A stretch of 25,001 bases of DNA from the NCBI GenBank assembly GCA_963782605.1, contig CAWAKK010000007.1, positions 1-25,001 on the forward strand, read 5' to 3'. This document shows, one piece after another, positions 16,746-24,099 of this stretch (the first letter of the stretch is position 1; each line of letters opens with the position of its first letter). A model generated the notes under the pieces. That model was not told the origin of the DNA. It saw only the letters and a list, made by a program, of their open reading frames with translations, and did no database searches. The position numbers and the translations under genes are program-made. Source of the stretch: JBDTSW01 sp963782605 (GTDB taxonomy: Bacteria; Actinomycetota; Thermoleophilia; Solirubrobacterales; 70-9).

Positions 16746-17338
16746 ATGGAGCGATTGGACACACGGATAGAGGGACCCGTGTTGGTCAAGCCCGTGATCC
16801 ACGGAGACGAGCGGGGCTTCTTCCACGAGAGCTATCGGCGCAACGTGTACGCCGACCTCGGCATTCCCGAGGAGTTCGTGCAGGACAACCACTCCCGTTC
16901 CGGGCAGGGCATCGTGCGAGGCATGCACTTCCAGGTCGGCAAGGGGGACGGCGAAGCTCGTCCGCTGCGCGCGAGGCACGATTCTCGACGTGGTGGTGGA
17001 CCTCCGGCGCGGGTCTCCGACCTTCGGGGAGTGGGAGGGTTCGAGCTCACCGACGAGAACCTTCACCAGCTCTACTGCCCGATCGGCTTCGCGCACGGCT
17101 TCTGTGTTCTCGAGCGAGCAGGCCGACGTCATGTACAAGCAGGCGCCCTACTACAACGGCGAGGTCGGCGCGGCATCTCCTACAACGATCCCGACGTGGC
17201 CATAGCCTGGCCCGCGGATCTCGAGCTCAAGCCCTCCGAGCGCGATGCCTTCCCCCGCTGCTGCGGGACATCGCCGACGAGCTGCCGTTCGTCTACCGGG
17301 CGGAGGGCAGTGCGGCGAATTCAGCGCTGACCATGTAG
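16746..17338 (+). pseudogene. rmlC: dTDP-4-dehydrorhamnose 3,5-epimerase, multiply frameshifted
   Basis: The start at ATG 16746 gives MERLDTRIEGPVLVKPVIHG, then DERGFFHESYRR, QDNHSRS and GIVRGMHFQ, the RmlC cupin signature with the catalytic-site His. Frame changes are needed near 16950 (into LDVVVDLRRGSPTFGEWEG), near 17040 (FELTDENLHQLYCPIGFAHG), near 17112 (SEQADVMYKQAPYYNGEVG), near 17163 (GISYNDPDVAIAWP) and near 17255 (LLRDIADELPFVY), reaching a TAG at 17336-17338. RmlC converts the 4-keto-6-deoxyglucose nucleotide to its L-configured form in dTDP-L-rhamnose synthesis. Every shift is crossed by conserved family sequence, so the real gene may be intact. Its 3' end overlaps the convergent rmlD. 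Confidence 0.85.
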
Positions 17339-18193
17339 TCCTGGGTTTCCCTCCAGGGACGCAGCTCGGCGAGGCCCGCGTCACGGCCCGATCGCACGAG
17401 AGCACCCCGTTGAGCGGCCGGTCCGCCCCACCGGGGGGTCGTACCGTGTCAACCGGCTCGACCGGCACCCCGAGCCCCGCGATGTCCATGATCGCGAGGG
17501 TGAACTCGTGCCGCGAGCAGGAGCCCGCGTTCGTCACGTGCAGCAGGCCCCGAACGTCCGCCGCCACGGCTTCGATCAGCGACCACGCCAGGTCGGCCGT
17601 GTAGTCGGCGAGAGCCGTTGATCGGCGACCATCTCGAGGAGCCCCCTGCTCTCGCCCTCGCGAGAGCATGCGCTGCGCGAATTTCCCGCCCTTCGAGGCG
17701 CTCCCGTGCTTGCCGTGAGACCACCGCTTCGCACCACCAGGGCGTCGGCGCGGTAGGCCAGCGCCGCGTACTCGCCGGCGAGCTTCGAGAGGGCGTAGAT
17801 GCTGCGCGGGCTCGGCGCGTCCGATTCCGAGTAAGGGCCGTCGCGGTCTCCGGCGAAGACGTCGTTCGTCTCGGTGCACGAGCGTCGCCTCAACGCTCGA
17901 GCGACGCTCGGCGAGGCGCTTGACGGCGCGCGCATTGACCTCGAACAGCGATCCTCCTCGCGTTCACAGACCTCCACGTTGTGAAACGCGGCGCAGTTGA
18001 ACACGACGTCGGGCCGGGCGCGCTCGAACTCTGCGTCCACCGCCGAATCCTCGCTGATATCCAGCTCGGAGCGGTTCGAGGGCGCCGCGCGCTTGCAACG
18101 GTCGGCGAGCGGCTCCTCGGATCGGAGGCCAACTGTCCCCCCACCCCCCGTGATCAGCACGTTTCGCCCGTCGATTCGCGTCTCTTCGGTCAT
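17293..18193 (-). pseudogene. rmlD: dTDP-4-dehydrorhamnose reductase, multiply frameshifted
   Basis: ATG 18193 overlaps the upstream stop (ATGA) and gives MTEETRIDGRNVLITGGGG, a Rossmann start. Conserved blocks follow in changing frames: ARPDVVFNCAAFHNVEVCE, FEVNARAVKRLAER (shift near 17943), TNDVFAGDRDGPYSESDAP and IYALSKLAGEYAALAYRADA with the YxxxK pair (shift near 17880). Next come GKHGSASKGGKFAQRML (near 17715), LLEMVADQRLSPT (near 17650), YTADLAWSLIEAVAADVRG (near 17605) and AGLAELRPWRETQDYMV (near 17385), ending at 17293. The enzyme reduces the 4-keto sugar to dTDP-L-rhamnose with NAD(P)H. rmlA and rmlB are not in the window. At least six indels in 900 bp is the highest density here. 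Confidence 0.8.
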
Positions 18194-19203
18194 GAGACGA
18201 GGGTGTCCCTGCTCTCCGACGACGGTAGGAGCCGTCGGGGTCGCGGCGCTCTGGCGCACCTGTGCGCAGGGAGACCCTGCTCGGGGGTCCATACGGCACG
18301 GGGGCCCGGCCGACGTGGTCGCTCCGCCTGACGGTTGGCCTGCCTCTTCCGGCACCCTGTCGCCCCGCCCGGCGTAGGCCGACCGCCGGGAATTGCCCAG
18401 ACCCCAGCCCCGGCGTAGGCGCCGCGATGCACCGGCGAGAAGTACTTACGGGCATAGGCCTGGCGCGTCCAGGCGCCAAGGCTGACGATGTTCGGCTTCA
18501 CGCCCGCTTTTCCGTCGTGGTGAAGAATCGTCATGGAGGGCAGGTGGCGCACTCCCCAACCCGCCGTCTTGATCCGCCGGCATAGGTCCGTCTCGTCCGA
18601 GTACATGAAGTAGCGCTCGTCGAGGTAGCCCGCGCTCTCGATCGCCTCCCGACGGGCGAGCATGAAGGACCCGCTCGTCCAGTCACAGGCTGTCTCGCGG
18701 TCGTAGGCCTGCGGGTCGAGCTCGCGCTCGCCGAGCCAGCGCGGCCGGCGCGGTAGCCGGTCGGCGGCCAGGGCCGCGCCCAGCGCGCGCAGAGCGTTCG
18801 GGAAGTAGCGGATCGTTCGGTCGAGCCGGCCGTCGGGGGTCACCTGCCGCACCCCGATCAGCCCGACGGTCGGCCGCTCGTCCATCGCCTCGACGAGGTC
18901 GCTGAACTGGCCCTCGAGGACCTCGGTGTCGGGATTCAAGAACAGGACATAGCGGGCGTTGCACGTCATGAGGGCGCGGTTGTTGGCGTGCGAGAACCCG
19001 TGGTTGCGTGAGGACACCACGCGCGCCATAGGGAACTCTCCGGCCACGAGCGCCCGAGTTTCATCGTGGGAGTCGTTGTCGACCACGACTATGTCGGCGC
19101 GTAGCTCGCCGAGGTGCTCCAAAAGGGTCCCCAGGCAGGGCCGCAGCCATGTGGCTTCGCTGGTGGAAACGATGATGACTGCGAGGTCGTGCACGGCGAC
19201 CAA
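18190..19203 (-). CDS. Rhamnosyltransferase-like GT2 (WbbL family)
   Basis: The 337-residue protein is read from TTG 19203; GTG 19194 is an equally possible start. GT2 motifs are IVVVDNDSHDET (39-49), HGFSHANNRAL, LFLNPDTEVL (87-96, DxD-like) and TSGSFMLARREAIESAGYLD followed by YSDETDLCRRIKTAGWGVRH, the WbbL-type acceptor and base region. It would add a deoxyhexose, probably rhamnose, to the lipid-linked unit, in keeping with the downstream rmlD that it overlaps by 4 bp (ATGA). After KYFSPVHRGAYAGAG the C-terminal ~85 residues look out of frame between ~18405 and ~18280: the alternative frame gives HVGRAPVPYGPP, more like the family's tail. A compensating pair of indels is likely. Confidence 0.8.
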   Translation of the reverse strand: MVAVHDLAVIIVSTSEATWLRPCLGTLLEHLGELRADIVVVDNDSHDETRALVAGEFPMARVVSSRNHGFSHANNRALMTCNARYVLFLNPDTEVLEGQFSDLVEAMDERPTVGLIGVRQVTPDGRLDRTIRYFPNALRALGAALAADRLPRRPRWLGERELDPQAYDRETACDWTSGSFMLARREAIESAGYLDERYFMYSDETDLCRRIKTAGWGVRHLPSMTILHHDGKAGVKPNIVSLGAWTRQAYARKYFSPVHRGAYAGAGVWAIPGGRPTPGGATGCRKRQANRQAERPRRPGPRAVWTPEQGLPAHRCARAPRPRRLLPSSESRDTLVS

Positions 19204-19373
19204 CCAACGACGCGACTAGACCGCCTCTTTCACAGCGTCGGGCCTCCATGCGCGCACTCGAGCGGCAAAAGGCCGACTCCGAGTCGAGCGTTGGGTGGGT
19301 TATGCAACGGTCGAGCTCCTTCGGAGCGAGGTACGGGGACGTAGGCCGCCACGTAAGAACCGGCTAGCTGACG
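19204..19373. promoter_or_regulatory. Divergent intergenic region (rhamnosyltransferase / flippase)
   Basis: This 170-bp gap lies between divergent starts and should carry promoters for both. It holds a small GCTCC-TTC-GGAGC hairpin (19315-19327) and an 11-nt palindrome GACTCCGAGTC (19275-19285), both too short to assign a function. No clear ribosome site precedes ATG 19374. Confidence 0.35.
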
Positions 19374-20945
19374 ATGCCCGCGCCCCAACCACTCCAGTCG
19401 GCGCCGACCGACCGGTTCCCCCCGCTTGAGGAGGCCGAGCGCCCGCGTTCCGCGCAACCGCCGACCGACGTCGCGCCGCACGAGATCGAGCGTTCGCTCA
19501 AGCGTGGCGCCGTCTGGGCGCTTGCAGCCCAGATTGGGGTGCAGGCCATCCGGTTTGCCGGCGTGATCGTCCTCGCCCGGCTGCTCACCCCGGACGACTA
19601 CGGCGCGGCGGCTGTTGCCGTCATGATCGGAGCGTTTTCGGTCGTGCTCGGCGATCTCGGGTATGGCCTGGCACTCGTTCAAGTCTCGGCTGCGTCGCGG
19701 CGCTGGGCGTCGACCGCATGCTGGTGCGCTCTCGGGGCCGGGATCATAGGGTCGGGATGCGCCGCGCTCGGGGCCTACCCAGCTGCTCTGGCGGTCGACG
19801 AGCCCGAGGTGACCGCTCTCGTGATCGTAGGCGGCCTGACGCTGCTGCTGGTCGCTGCTTCGTCGACCAGCGGTGCGCTTCTTCGCCGATCGATGAGCTT
19901 TGGCGTCATCCAGAGCGCGGGCCTGGTCGCATCGGTTTTGGCAACGGCTGGCGCGATAGCCGCCGCCGCTCTCGGGGCCGGGCCGTGGGCCCTCGTCCTA
20001 CAGCAAGTAGTTCTGGCCGCGGTCACCTCTGCCTTGCTGATTCTGGCCGCGCGCTGGCGGCCATCGCTCGAGTTCTCGCGCACCGCCTTTCGGTCTTTGT
20101 CGAAGTTTGCCTTACCCCTCACCGGGGGGCAGGCCTTCGGCGTTCTCCAACCTCTGGTCACCGCACTCCTCATCGGGCACCTCCTCGGAGTCAAGGAGCT
20201 CGGGATCTGGACCCTCTCAATGGCTGCGGTGACGGTCCCTCTCTCGCTGCTCGCCTATCCCCTTGCGCAGGTGATCTACGCAGCGTTCGCCAGAATGCGC
20301 GATAACCCGGAGCGCGTGGCGGAAGTGTGGTTGAACGGATTCACACTTCTCGCCGCAGTGGTACTCCCTACGCTCTTCGGCCTCATCGCGGTGGCGCCGG
20401 ACTTGATTCCGCTCGCGTTTGGGTCGCAATGGGTCGCGGCCGTTCCAGTGATCCAGATTCTTGCTGTGTACATCATGTCTCGAACATTGCAAACGTGGAA
20501 TAGCCCGGTTATGGATGCGGCTGGAAAGCCGCACATAGCCATGGTCCTCAACGGGTTGGTGCTCGTCGCTCTGCCGCCCAGCATCTGGTTGGGTAGTGAG
20601 TTCGGCATCGAGGGCGTTGCCGTTGCTTTCAGCCTTGCGGCGCTCCTATGCGGCGAAATCCCATCGTTTGTGATCACTACCCGTGAACTCTCCCTGAGGA
20701 GATTGAGCGTGCTCGCCGGTCTCCGAGGAATCGTTCTCTCCTCTGCCGCGGCGTGTATTGCGGTTGTCTTCGTGCGACACGTGCTTGAAGGCGAGGGAGT
20801 GGGGGTCGAACCGCGTGTAGCGCTCGAGGTCATCGTCGGAGCAGTGACCTACGTCTCTTGTCTGGCACTGTTCGCGCGAAAGGTCTCACGCGAACTGCTG
20901 GGGATGGTTCGTGGGCTCGTGCCGGCGCTGCGACCCAGGAGCTAA
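19374..20945 (+). CDS. Polysaccharide flippase, Wzx-like (MOP superfamily)
   Basis: The 523-residue protein from ATG 19374 begins with a ~40-residue Pro-rich cytoplasmic tail, then SLKRGAVWALAAQIGVQAIR and FAGVIVLARLLTPDDYG, the classic opening of the Wzx/RfbX polysaccharide-transporter family. About twelve to fourteen hydrophobic helices follow, including KFALPLTGGQAFGVLQPLV at the start of the second half and IQILAVYIMSRTLQTWNSPV. Members flip undecaprenyl-diphosphate-linked repeat units to the outer face of the membrane. It is the only flippase in the window and so defines the locus as Wzx/Wzy-type together with the polymerase ending at 13160. The last four bases overlap the end of the convergent GT2 gene. 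Confidence 0.88.
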   Translation: MPAPQPLQSAPTDRFPPLEEAERPRSAQPPTDVAPHEIERSLKRGAVWALAAQIGVQAIRFAGVIVLARLLTPDDYGAAAVAVMIGAFSVVLGDLGYGLALVQVSAASRRWASTACWCALGAGIIGSGCAALGAYPAALAVDEPEVTALVIVGGLTLLLVAASSTSGALLRRSMSFGVIQSAGLVASVLATAGAIAAAALGAGPWALVLQQVVLAAVTSALLILAARWRPSLEFSRTAFRSLSKFALPLTGGQAFGVLQPLVTALLIGHLLGVKELGIWTLSMAAVTVPLSLLAYPLAQVIYAAFARMRDNPERVAEVWLNGFTLLAAVVLPTLFGLIAVAPDLIPLAFGSQWVAAVPVIQILAVYIMSRTLQTWNSPVMDAAGKPHIAMVLNGLVLVALPPSIWLGSEFGIEGVAVAFSLAALLCGEIPSFVITTRELSLRRLSVLAGLRGIVLSSAAACIAVVFVRHVLEGEGVGVEPRVALEVIVGAVTYVSCLALFARKVSRELLGMVRGLVPALRPRS

Positions 20946-21961
20946 GCTCGGCGGAGGGCGTCGCGGAGCCGCCGCCCTCCGAACTGGCCCACGACGAAAC
21001 GCCACGTGGCGGGATCGAGCGCCAGGCGACGGTTGCGCCGGATCTCTCTTCCAAGAGCCCTGAATATCGCAACCTGACCATCGCCGGTACTGGCTCGCAT
21101 GGACAGGTGCCCCACCACCTCACGCCGGTACCTCTTCTCGGCCATCTGGGCCAATCGTCGGGCCTCGGGCTCCGGCAGGTCGGCCTCGATGAGGAAGTTT
21201 CGCCTGTGGGCGTAGAGAATGTCGGGAAGGGAGCGCGATGACCGAAACCCGTCGGGGGTGAACCAGCCGAGCGAAGACGACGCTGCCTCAGAGTGCGCTG
21301 TCAAGACGGCGAGGGGACGGTTCACGTAGGCGTAGTCCCAGTCGGTCGCGACACGCATCAGCAGCGGAAAATCATCGATGACGCCGTCTTCTGGCCGCAA
21401 TTGTCCGGCGCCGATGAGCGCTGCCTTGCGAAAGAGGGCCGATGAGAGGCACACGTACGGTCCCATCTTCATGCTGCGCTCGAGGAACTGCGCGCCCGAC
21501 TCGAACTCAAGCGAGTGCTTGCCGTTGTCGGGACCGGCGTGCGCAACCAAGGTATTTCCATGCCCGTCGACGATCCCGTAGCCGGTGTGCGCAACCCCCG
21601 CCGTTGGCCAACGCCTGAGCGCGTCGACGGTCAGGGACAGGTGATCGGGGAGAAGCTCGTCATCGTCGCCCAGCATCAGGACGAACTCCGTCTCGGCAAG
21701 CTCGATTATCCGATTGAAGTTGGCCCCCATGCTGATGGTCCGCTCGGTTGGTCGATAGACGAGCCGCGGATCGCCAAACGAGGCCACGACGCCGGCGGTG
21801 TCATCGTCCGACGCGTTGTCGCATACCACCAACGTGAAATTGCGATAGCTCTGGTCCAGGACGCTCGCGATCGCCCTACCAAGCAGTTCGGACCTGTTCC
21901 GGGTGGGGATGCCGACAGTGACGTCCGCGCGTGCGCCATTCGTTGTGGCGTTGGTATTCAT
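20942..21961 (-). CDS. Family 2 glycosyltransferase
   Basis: ATG 21961 overlaps the upstream stop (ATGA) and gives 339 residues; the frame extends further upstream, but that lies inside the preceding gene. The GT-A domain is plain: VTVGIPTRNRSELLGRAIAS, VVCDNASDDDT, MGANFNRIIELAETEFVLML then GDDDELLPDHL (DxD region), and DGVIDDFPLLMRVATDWDYA near the catalytic base. No membrane helix is present, so it is a soluble or peripheral transferase acting on the cytoplasmic face. It is the last gene of the minus-strand operon and its final bases overlap the end of wzx. The donor sugar cannot be predicted. Confidence 0.85.
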   Translation of the reverse strand: MNTNATTNGARADVTVGIPTRNRSELLGRAIASVLDQSYRNFTLVVCDNASDDDTAGVVASFGDPRLVYRPTERTISMGANFNRIIELAETEFVLMLGDDDELLPDHLSLTVDALRRWPTAGVAHTGYGIVDGHGNTLVAHAGPDNGKHSLEFESGAQFLERSMKMGPYVCLSSALFRKAALIGAGQLRPEDGVIDDFPLLMRVATDWDYAYVNRPLAVLTAHSEAASSSLGWFTPDGFRSSRSLPDILYAHRRNFLIEADLPEPEARRLAQMAEKRYRREVVGHLSMRASTGDGQVAIFRALGREIRRNRRLALDPATWRFVVGQFGGRRLRDALRRA

Positions 21962-23070
21962 GCCTCGACATCCTCCGCCCGGCGGAGCCACGCTTCGCGC
22001 CAGTAGGGGTAGATCGCCCGTGGACACAACCAACGCCCCCTACTGTGTTCGCCGCTACACACCACGCCGTCCAAAATCAAGCAGTCACTGGGAATCTCGA
22101 TCATCTGGCCGTTTTTCTCGTCGATGATCCGCTCCACGCGGTCCTGAACGCGATAGCGGCCGCCACAGTACGGCTTCATCTCCCAGTCGAACGACAGGCC
22201 GCGAGTATTTCCGCGCTCGTCGACGGTGGGCGCGATCTCCTTCGGTGACCGCACCTCCACCGTGTCGCCGGGCTGCAGGTTGAGCCCAGCTCGACCCGCA
22301 CCGGCAACACCTTCTTGTCGGCGCGACCCGTAACCGCGGAATCGCAGCTTGCGGTGGATCAGGCGGGCCACGCCGCTTTGCCGTAGCGGCACGTAACTGA
22401 GGAGTCGGAGGCGGCGAAGGATCATGCCGCCCAGGGCGCGCGCCGCGACCTGCAGCAAGCGCGGCAACCCAACGTTTCCGAAGTTGAGCTCGCGGATGTA
22501 CTGGCGGGGGTCGTAGCTGCTCAGGGGCTCTGTTGCGCGCAAAGCCTCGGTGGCCTGGCAGCGGTATGAGTCCACCGAAGCGCCGTCGAGGTCGCGCACT
22601 GCTCGCGTACCGTCGCGCGTGAGCTCTTCCAGTTGAGCAAGCCCATCGTCGTGGGCGACCTGGGCTCGTCCATCACCATTGCGACCCTCGGGCTCGGAGC
22701 CGGAATCGACGCGGCGCAGCCACGATTCCTTCCAGTAGAGGCGGCACCCGGCTTGGCAGCCCCCGTGGCCCGACCCGTCGCACCTCAGGTCCTCGAGGAG
22801 AACGGTGTCACGCATCCGCCGGCTATTTGGCGGGCCTCCGCTCACCGTGTCGCAGATCTTCTCGACCCGGTGCGAAACGGTGAGCCGCTTGCCCGCGAAT
22901 TTGAGCATCTCGGGCATGAACGGCATTGAGTCAGCCGAGGCTTCCTGGTCGAGGGTCGCAAGGATCTCGGCCGCTGACTTGACCTCCACGACGTCTTCCG
23001 GACGCAGCGGCGGTTGACTCCTTGCTTTCTCGGATGTCACGGCCTTGCTTTTTCCAAGCGTTCGCTTCAT
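21958..23070 (-). CDS. Uncharacterised protein with two copies of a Cys/His/Trp-rich domain
   Basis: The 370-residue protein from ATG 23070 contains an internal duplication, residues 25-121 and 268-364, each 97 long. Both copies open DVVEVKSAAEI / DTVEVRSPKEI, continue through a Met-containing stretch (MPEML / DWEMK) and share SHRVEKICD / QDRVERIID. They end in a metal-site-like cluster. Copy 1 is LRCDGSGHGGCQAGCRLYWK followed by ESWLRRV (C97, H102, C105, C109). Copy 2 is VVCSGEHSRGRWLCPRAIYP followed by YWREAWLRR (C338, H342, C349). A basic linker (~185-250) has SYDPRQYIRELNFGNV. I recall similar proteins as hypothetical members of exopolysaccharide clusters; no function is known to me. A zinc or Fe-S site is an inference. 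It lies between a dioxygenase and a GT2 gene. Confidence 0.75.
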   Translation of the reverse strand: MKRTLGKSKAVTSEKARSQPPLRPEDVVEVKSAAEILATLDQEASADSMPFMPEMLKFAGKRLTVSHRVEKICDTVSGGPPNSRRMRDTVLLEDLRCDGSGHGGCQAGCRLYWKESWLRRVDSGSEPEGRNGDGRAQVAHDDGLAQLEELTRDGTRAVRDLDGASVDSYRCQATEALRATEPLSSYDPRQYIRELNFGNVGLPRLLQVAARALGGMILRRLRLLSYVPLRQSGVARLIHRKLRFRGYGSRRQEGVAGAGRAGLNLQPGDTVEVRSPKEIAPTVDERGNTRGLSFDWEMKPYCGGRYRVQDRVERIIDEKNGQMIEIPSDCLILDGVVCSGEHSRGRWLCPRAIYPYWREAWLRRAEDVEA

Positions 23071-23088
23071 GCCGAGCCGTCCATCCCT

Positions 23089-23991
23089 TTATCCAGCCGC
23101 GGCGGTTAGCCCAGTGGGCTTGTCGTATCCGGCGATGACGCCCTCGGGGAGGGGCTCCAGATCCGCTGCCCGCAGGAAGTCGCGAAGCGTCGTCCCCGTG
23201 CAATCCGAGTCGATGTTGGGCGCTGCTACGCCCTCGACCAGATCGTCTAGGTTGACCGTCCGGAAGTCGATGCTGAAGCGAGTCCGGCTGGTCGTGTTAG
23301 GGACGGTCGAGTGCAGTTGCGCGGCCGAGAAGGCGAGAGTGCCCCCGGGTGGGGTCACCACACGGACATCTGGCTCGAGCTCGAGTGGCTCCTCGGGCTG
23401 GGGTTGCTTTCGGGTCTCCTTCTTTACCTGCTTCGCCGCGTCCTGGCGACCCGTCTTGTTCCACTCCTCGTAGTCATAGGCCGCGGAGCTGTTGCGGATG
23501 GGCCTGTCGAAGTACTGCGGGTGGAAGGCCATTGAGTTCTCCGGCTCGATCTCGTAGACGGGCAACCACCAGTTGAGCTGCTGGTGCGGAGCCGAGAACC
23601 AGGTGTCGCGATGAGGGTGGAACTGGTAGGCGAGACCAGCATTGAGGTACTCGCCATGCGCCATCGTGCGCAGCCGCGGCACGTCGAAGTATGTCCGGGT
23701 GGTATCGCAGCCGAGTTCGGTCAGGAGGCCGGCGATCAGCTCCTTGGCGTCCGGGTGATGGATGAAGGTGGGCTTGAGCTCGGCGAGGATCTCGACGTAT
23801 CGCTCCGCGGGCATGCTCTCCTGAGCGACCTGGGGGTCATGTGGAGCGAAGGCCGCCTCGCTGAGTTCGCGGGCGAGCTCGATCAGCCTCGTCGCGCTCT
23901 GGCTGGGCGAGAAGGCAAAGAGGTCACCGCCGTAGAGGCGATGGCGGCGCCTCTCGTCGTTGAGCGCGGGGTCGAGATAGATCGTCGGCAT
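23089..23991 (-). CDS. Fe(II)/2-oxoglutarate-dependent dioxygenase, phytanoyl-CoA-hydroxylase-like
   Basis: The 300-residue protein from ATG 23991 has a ribosome site GAGGAG 5 nt upstream (23997-24002, complement). The double-stranded beta-helix facial triad is visible: HPHRDTW (H127, D129) and the distal QLHSTVPNTTSRTRFSIDFR (H227, with R237 or R244 for 2-oxoglutarate). The PPGGTLAFSAAQLH strand before the distal His is typical. The segment at ~165-205 is a charged insertion (KQVKKETRKQPQPEEPLELE). Family enzymes hydroxylate or otherwise oxidise small molecules, including sugar and amino-acid parts of natural products. It is 18 bp upstream of the Cys-rich gene in the same operon, so a role in oxidising a sugar substituent is plausible but unproven. 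Confidence 0.85.
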   Translation of the reverse strand: MPTIYLDPALNDERRRHRLYGGDLFAFSPSQSATRLIELARELSEAAFAPHDPQVAQESMPAERYVEILAELKPTFIHHPDAKELIAGLLTELGCDTTRTYFDVPRLRTMAHGEYLNAGLAYQFHPHRDTWFSAPHQQLNWWLPVYEIEPENSMAFHPQYFDRPIRNSSAAYDYEEWNKTGRQDAAKQVKKETRKQPQPEEPLELEPDVRVVTPPGGTLAFSAAQLHSTVPNTTSRTRFSIDFRTVNLDDLVEGVAAPNIDSDCTGTTLRDFLRAADLEPLPEGVIAGYDKPTGLTAAAG

Positions 23992-23996
23992 TTCTT

Positions 23997-24002
23997 CTCC
24001 TC
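23997..24002 (-). promoter_or_regulatory. Ribosome binding site of the dioxygenase gene
   Basis: GAGGAG on the minus strand, 5 nt before ATG 23991, supports this start. The 108-bp gap upstream, after the epimerase stop at 24100, shows no other feature. Confidence 0.6.
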
Positions 24003-24099
24003 AGTCCGAGTCCTGCTGGCGTCCAGCCTTGCTGTTCATCCAACGGCTCAGGGCACCCCGGCCTTTCGGGCGACTTTGCCGACCGGGCCCCAGGAGTGG

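Noticed and set aside
19315..19327. GCTCC-TTC-GGAGC hairpin as a terminator or operator
   Set aside because: Five-bp stem with no U-tract, in a divergent promoter region; expected by chance in G+C-rich DNA.
21962..22033. Longer start (24 extra residues) for the GT2 gene ending at 20942
   Set aside because: It would overlap the Cys-rich gene by ~76 bp, whereas ATG 21961 forms an ATGA overlap and begins just before the GT-A fold.
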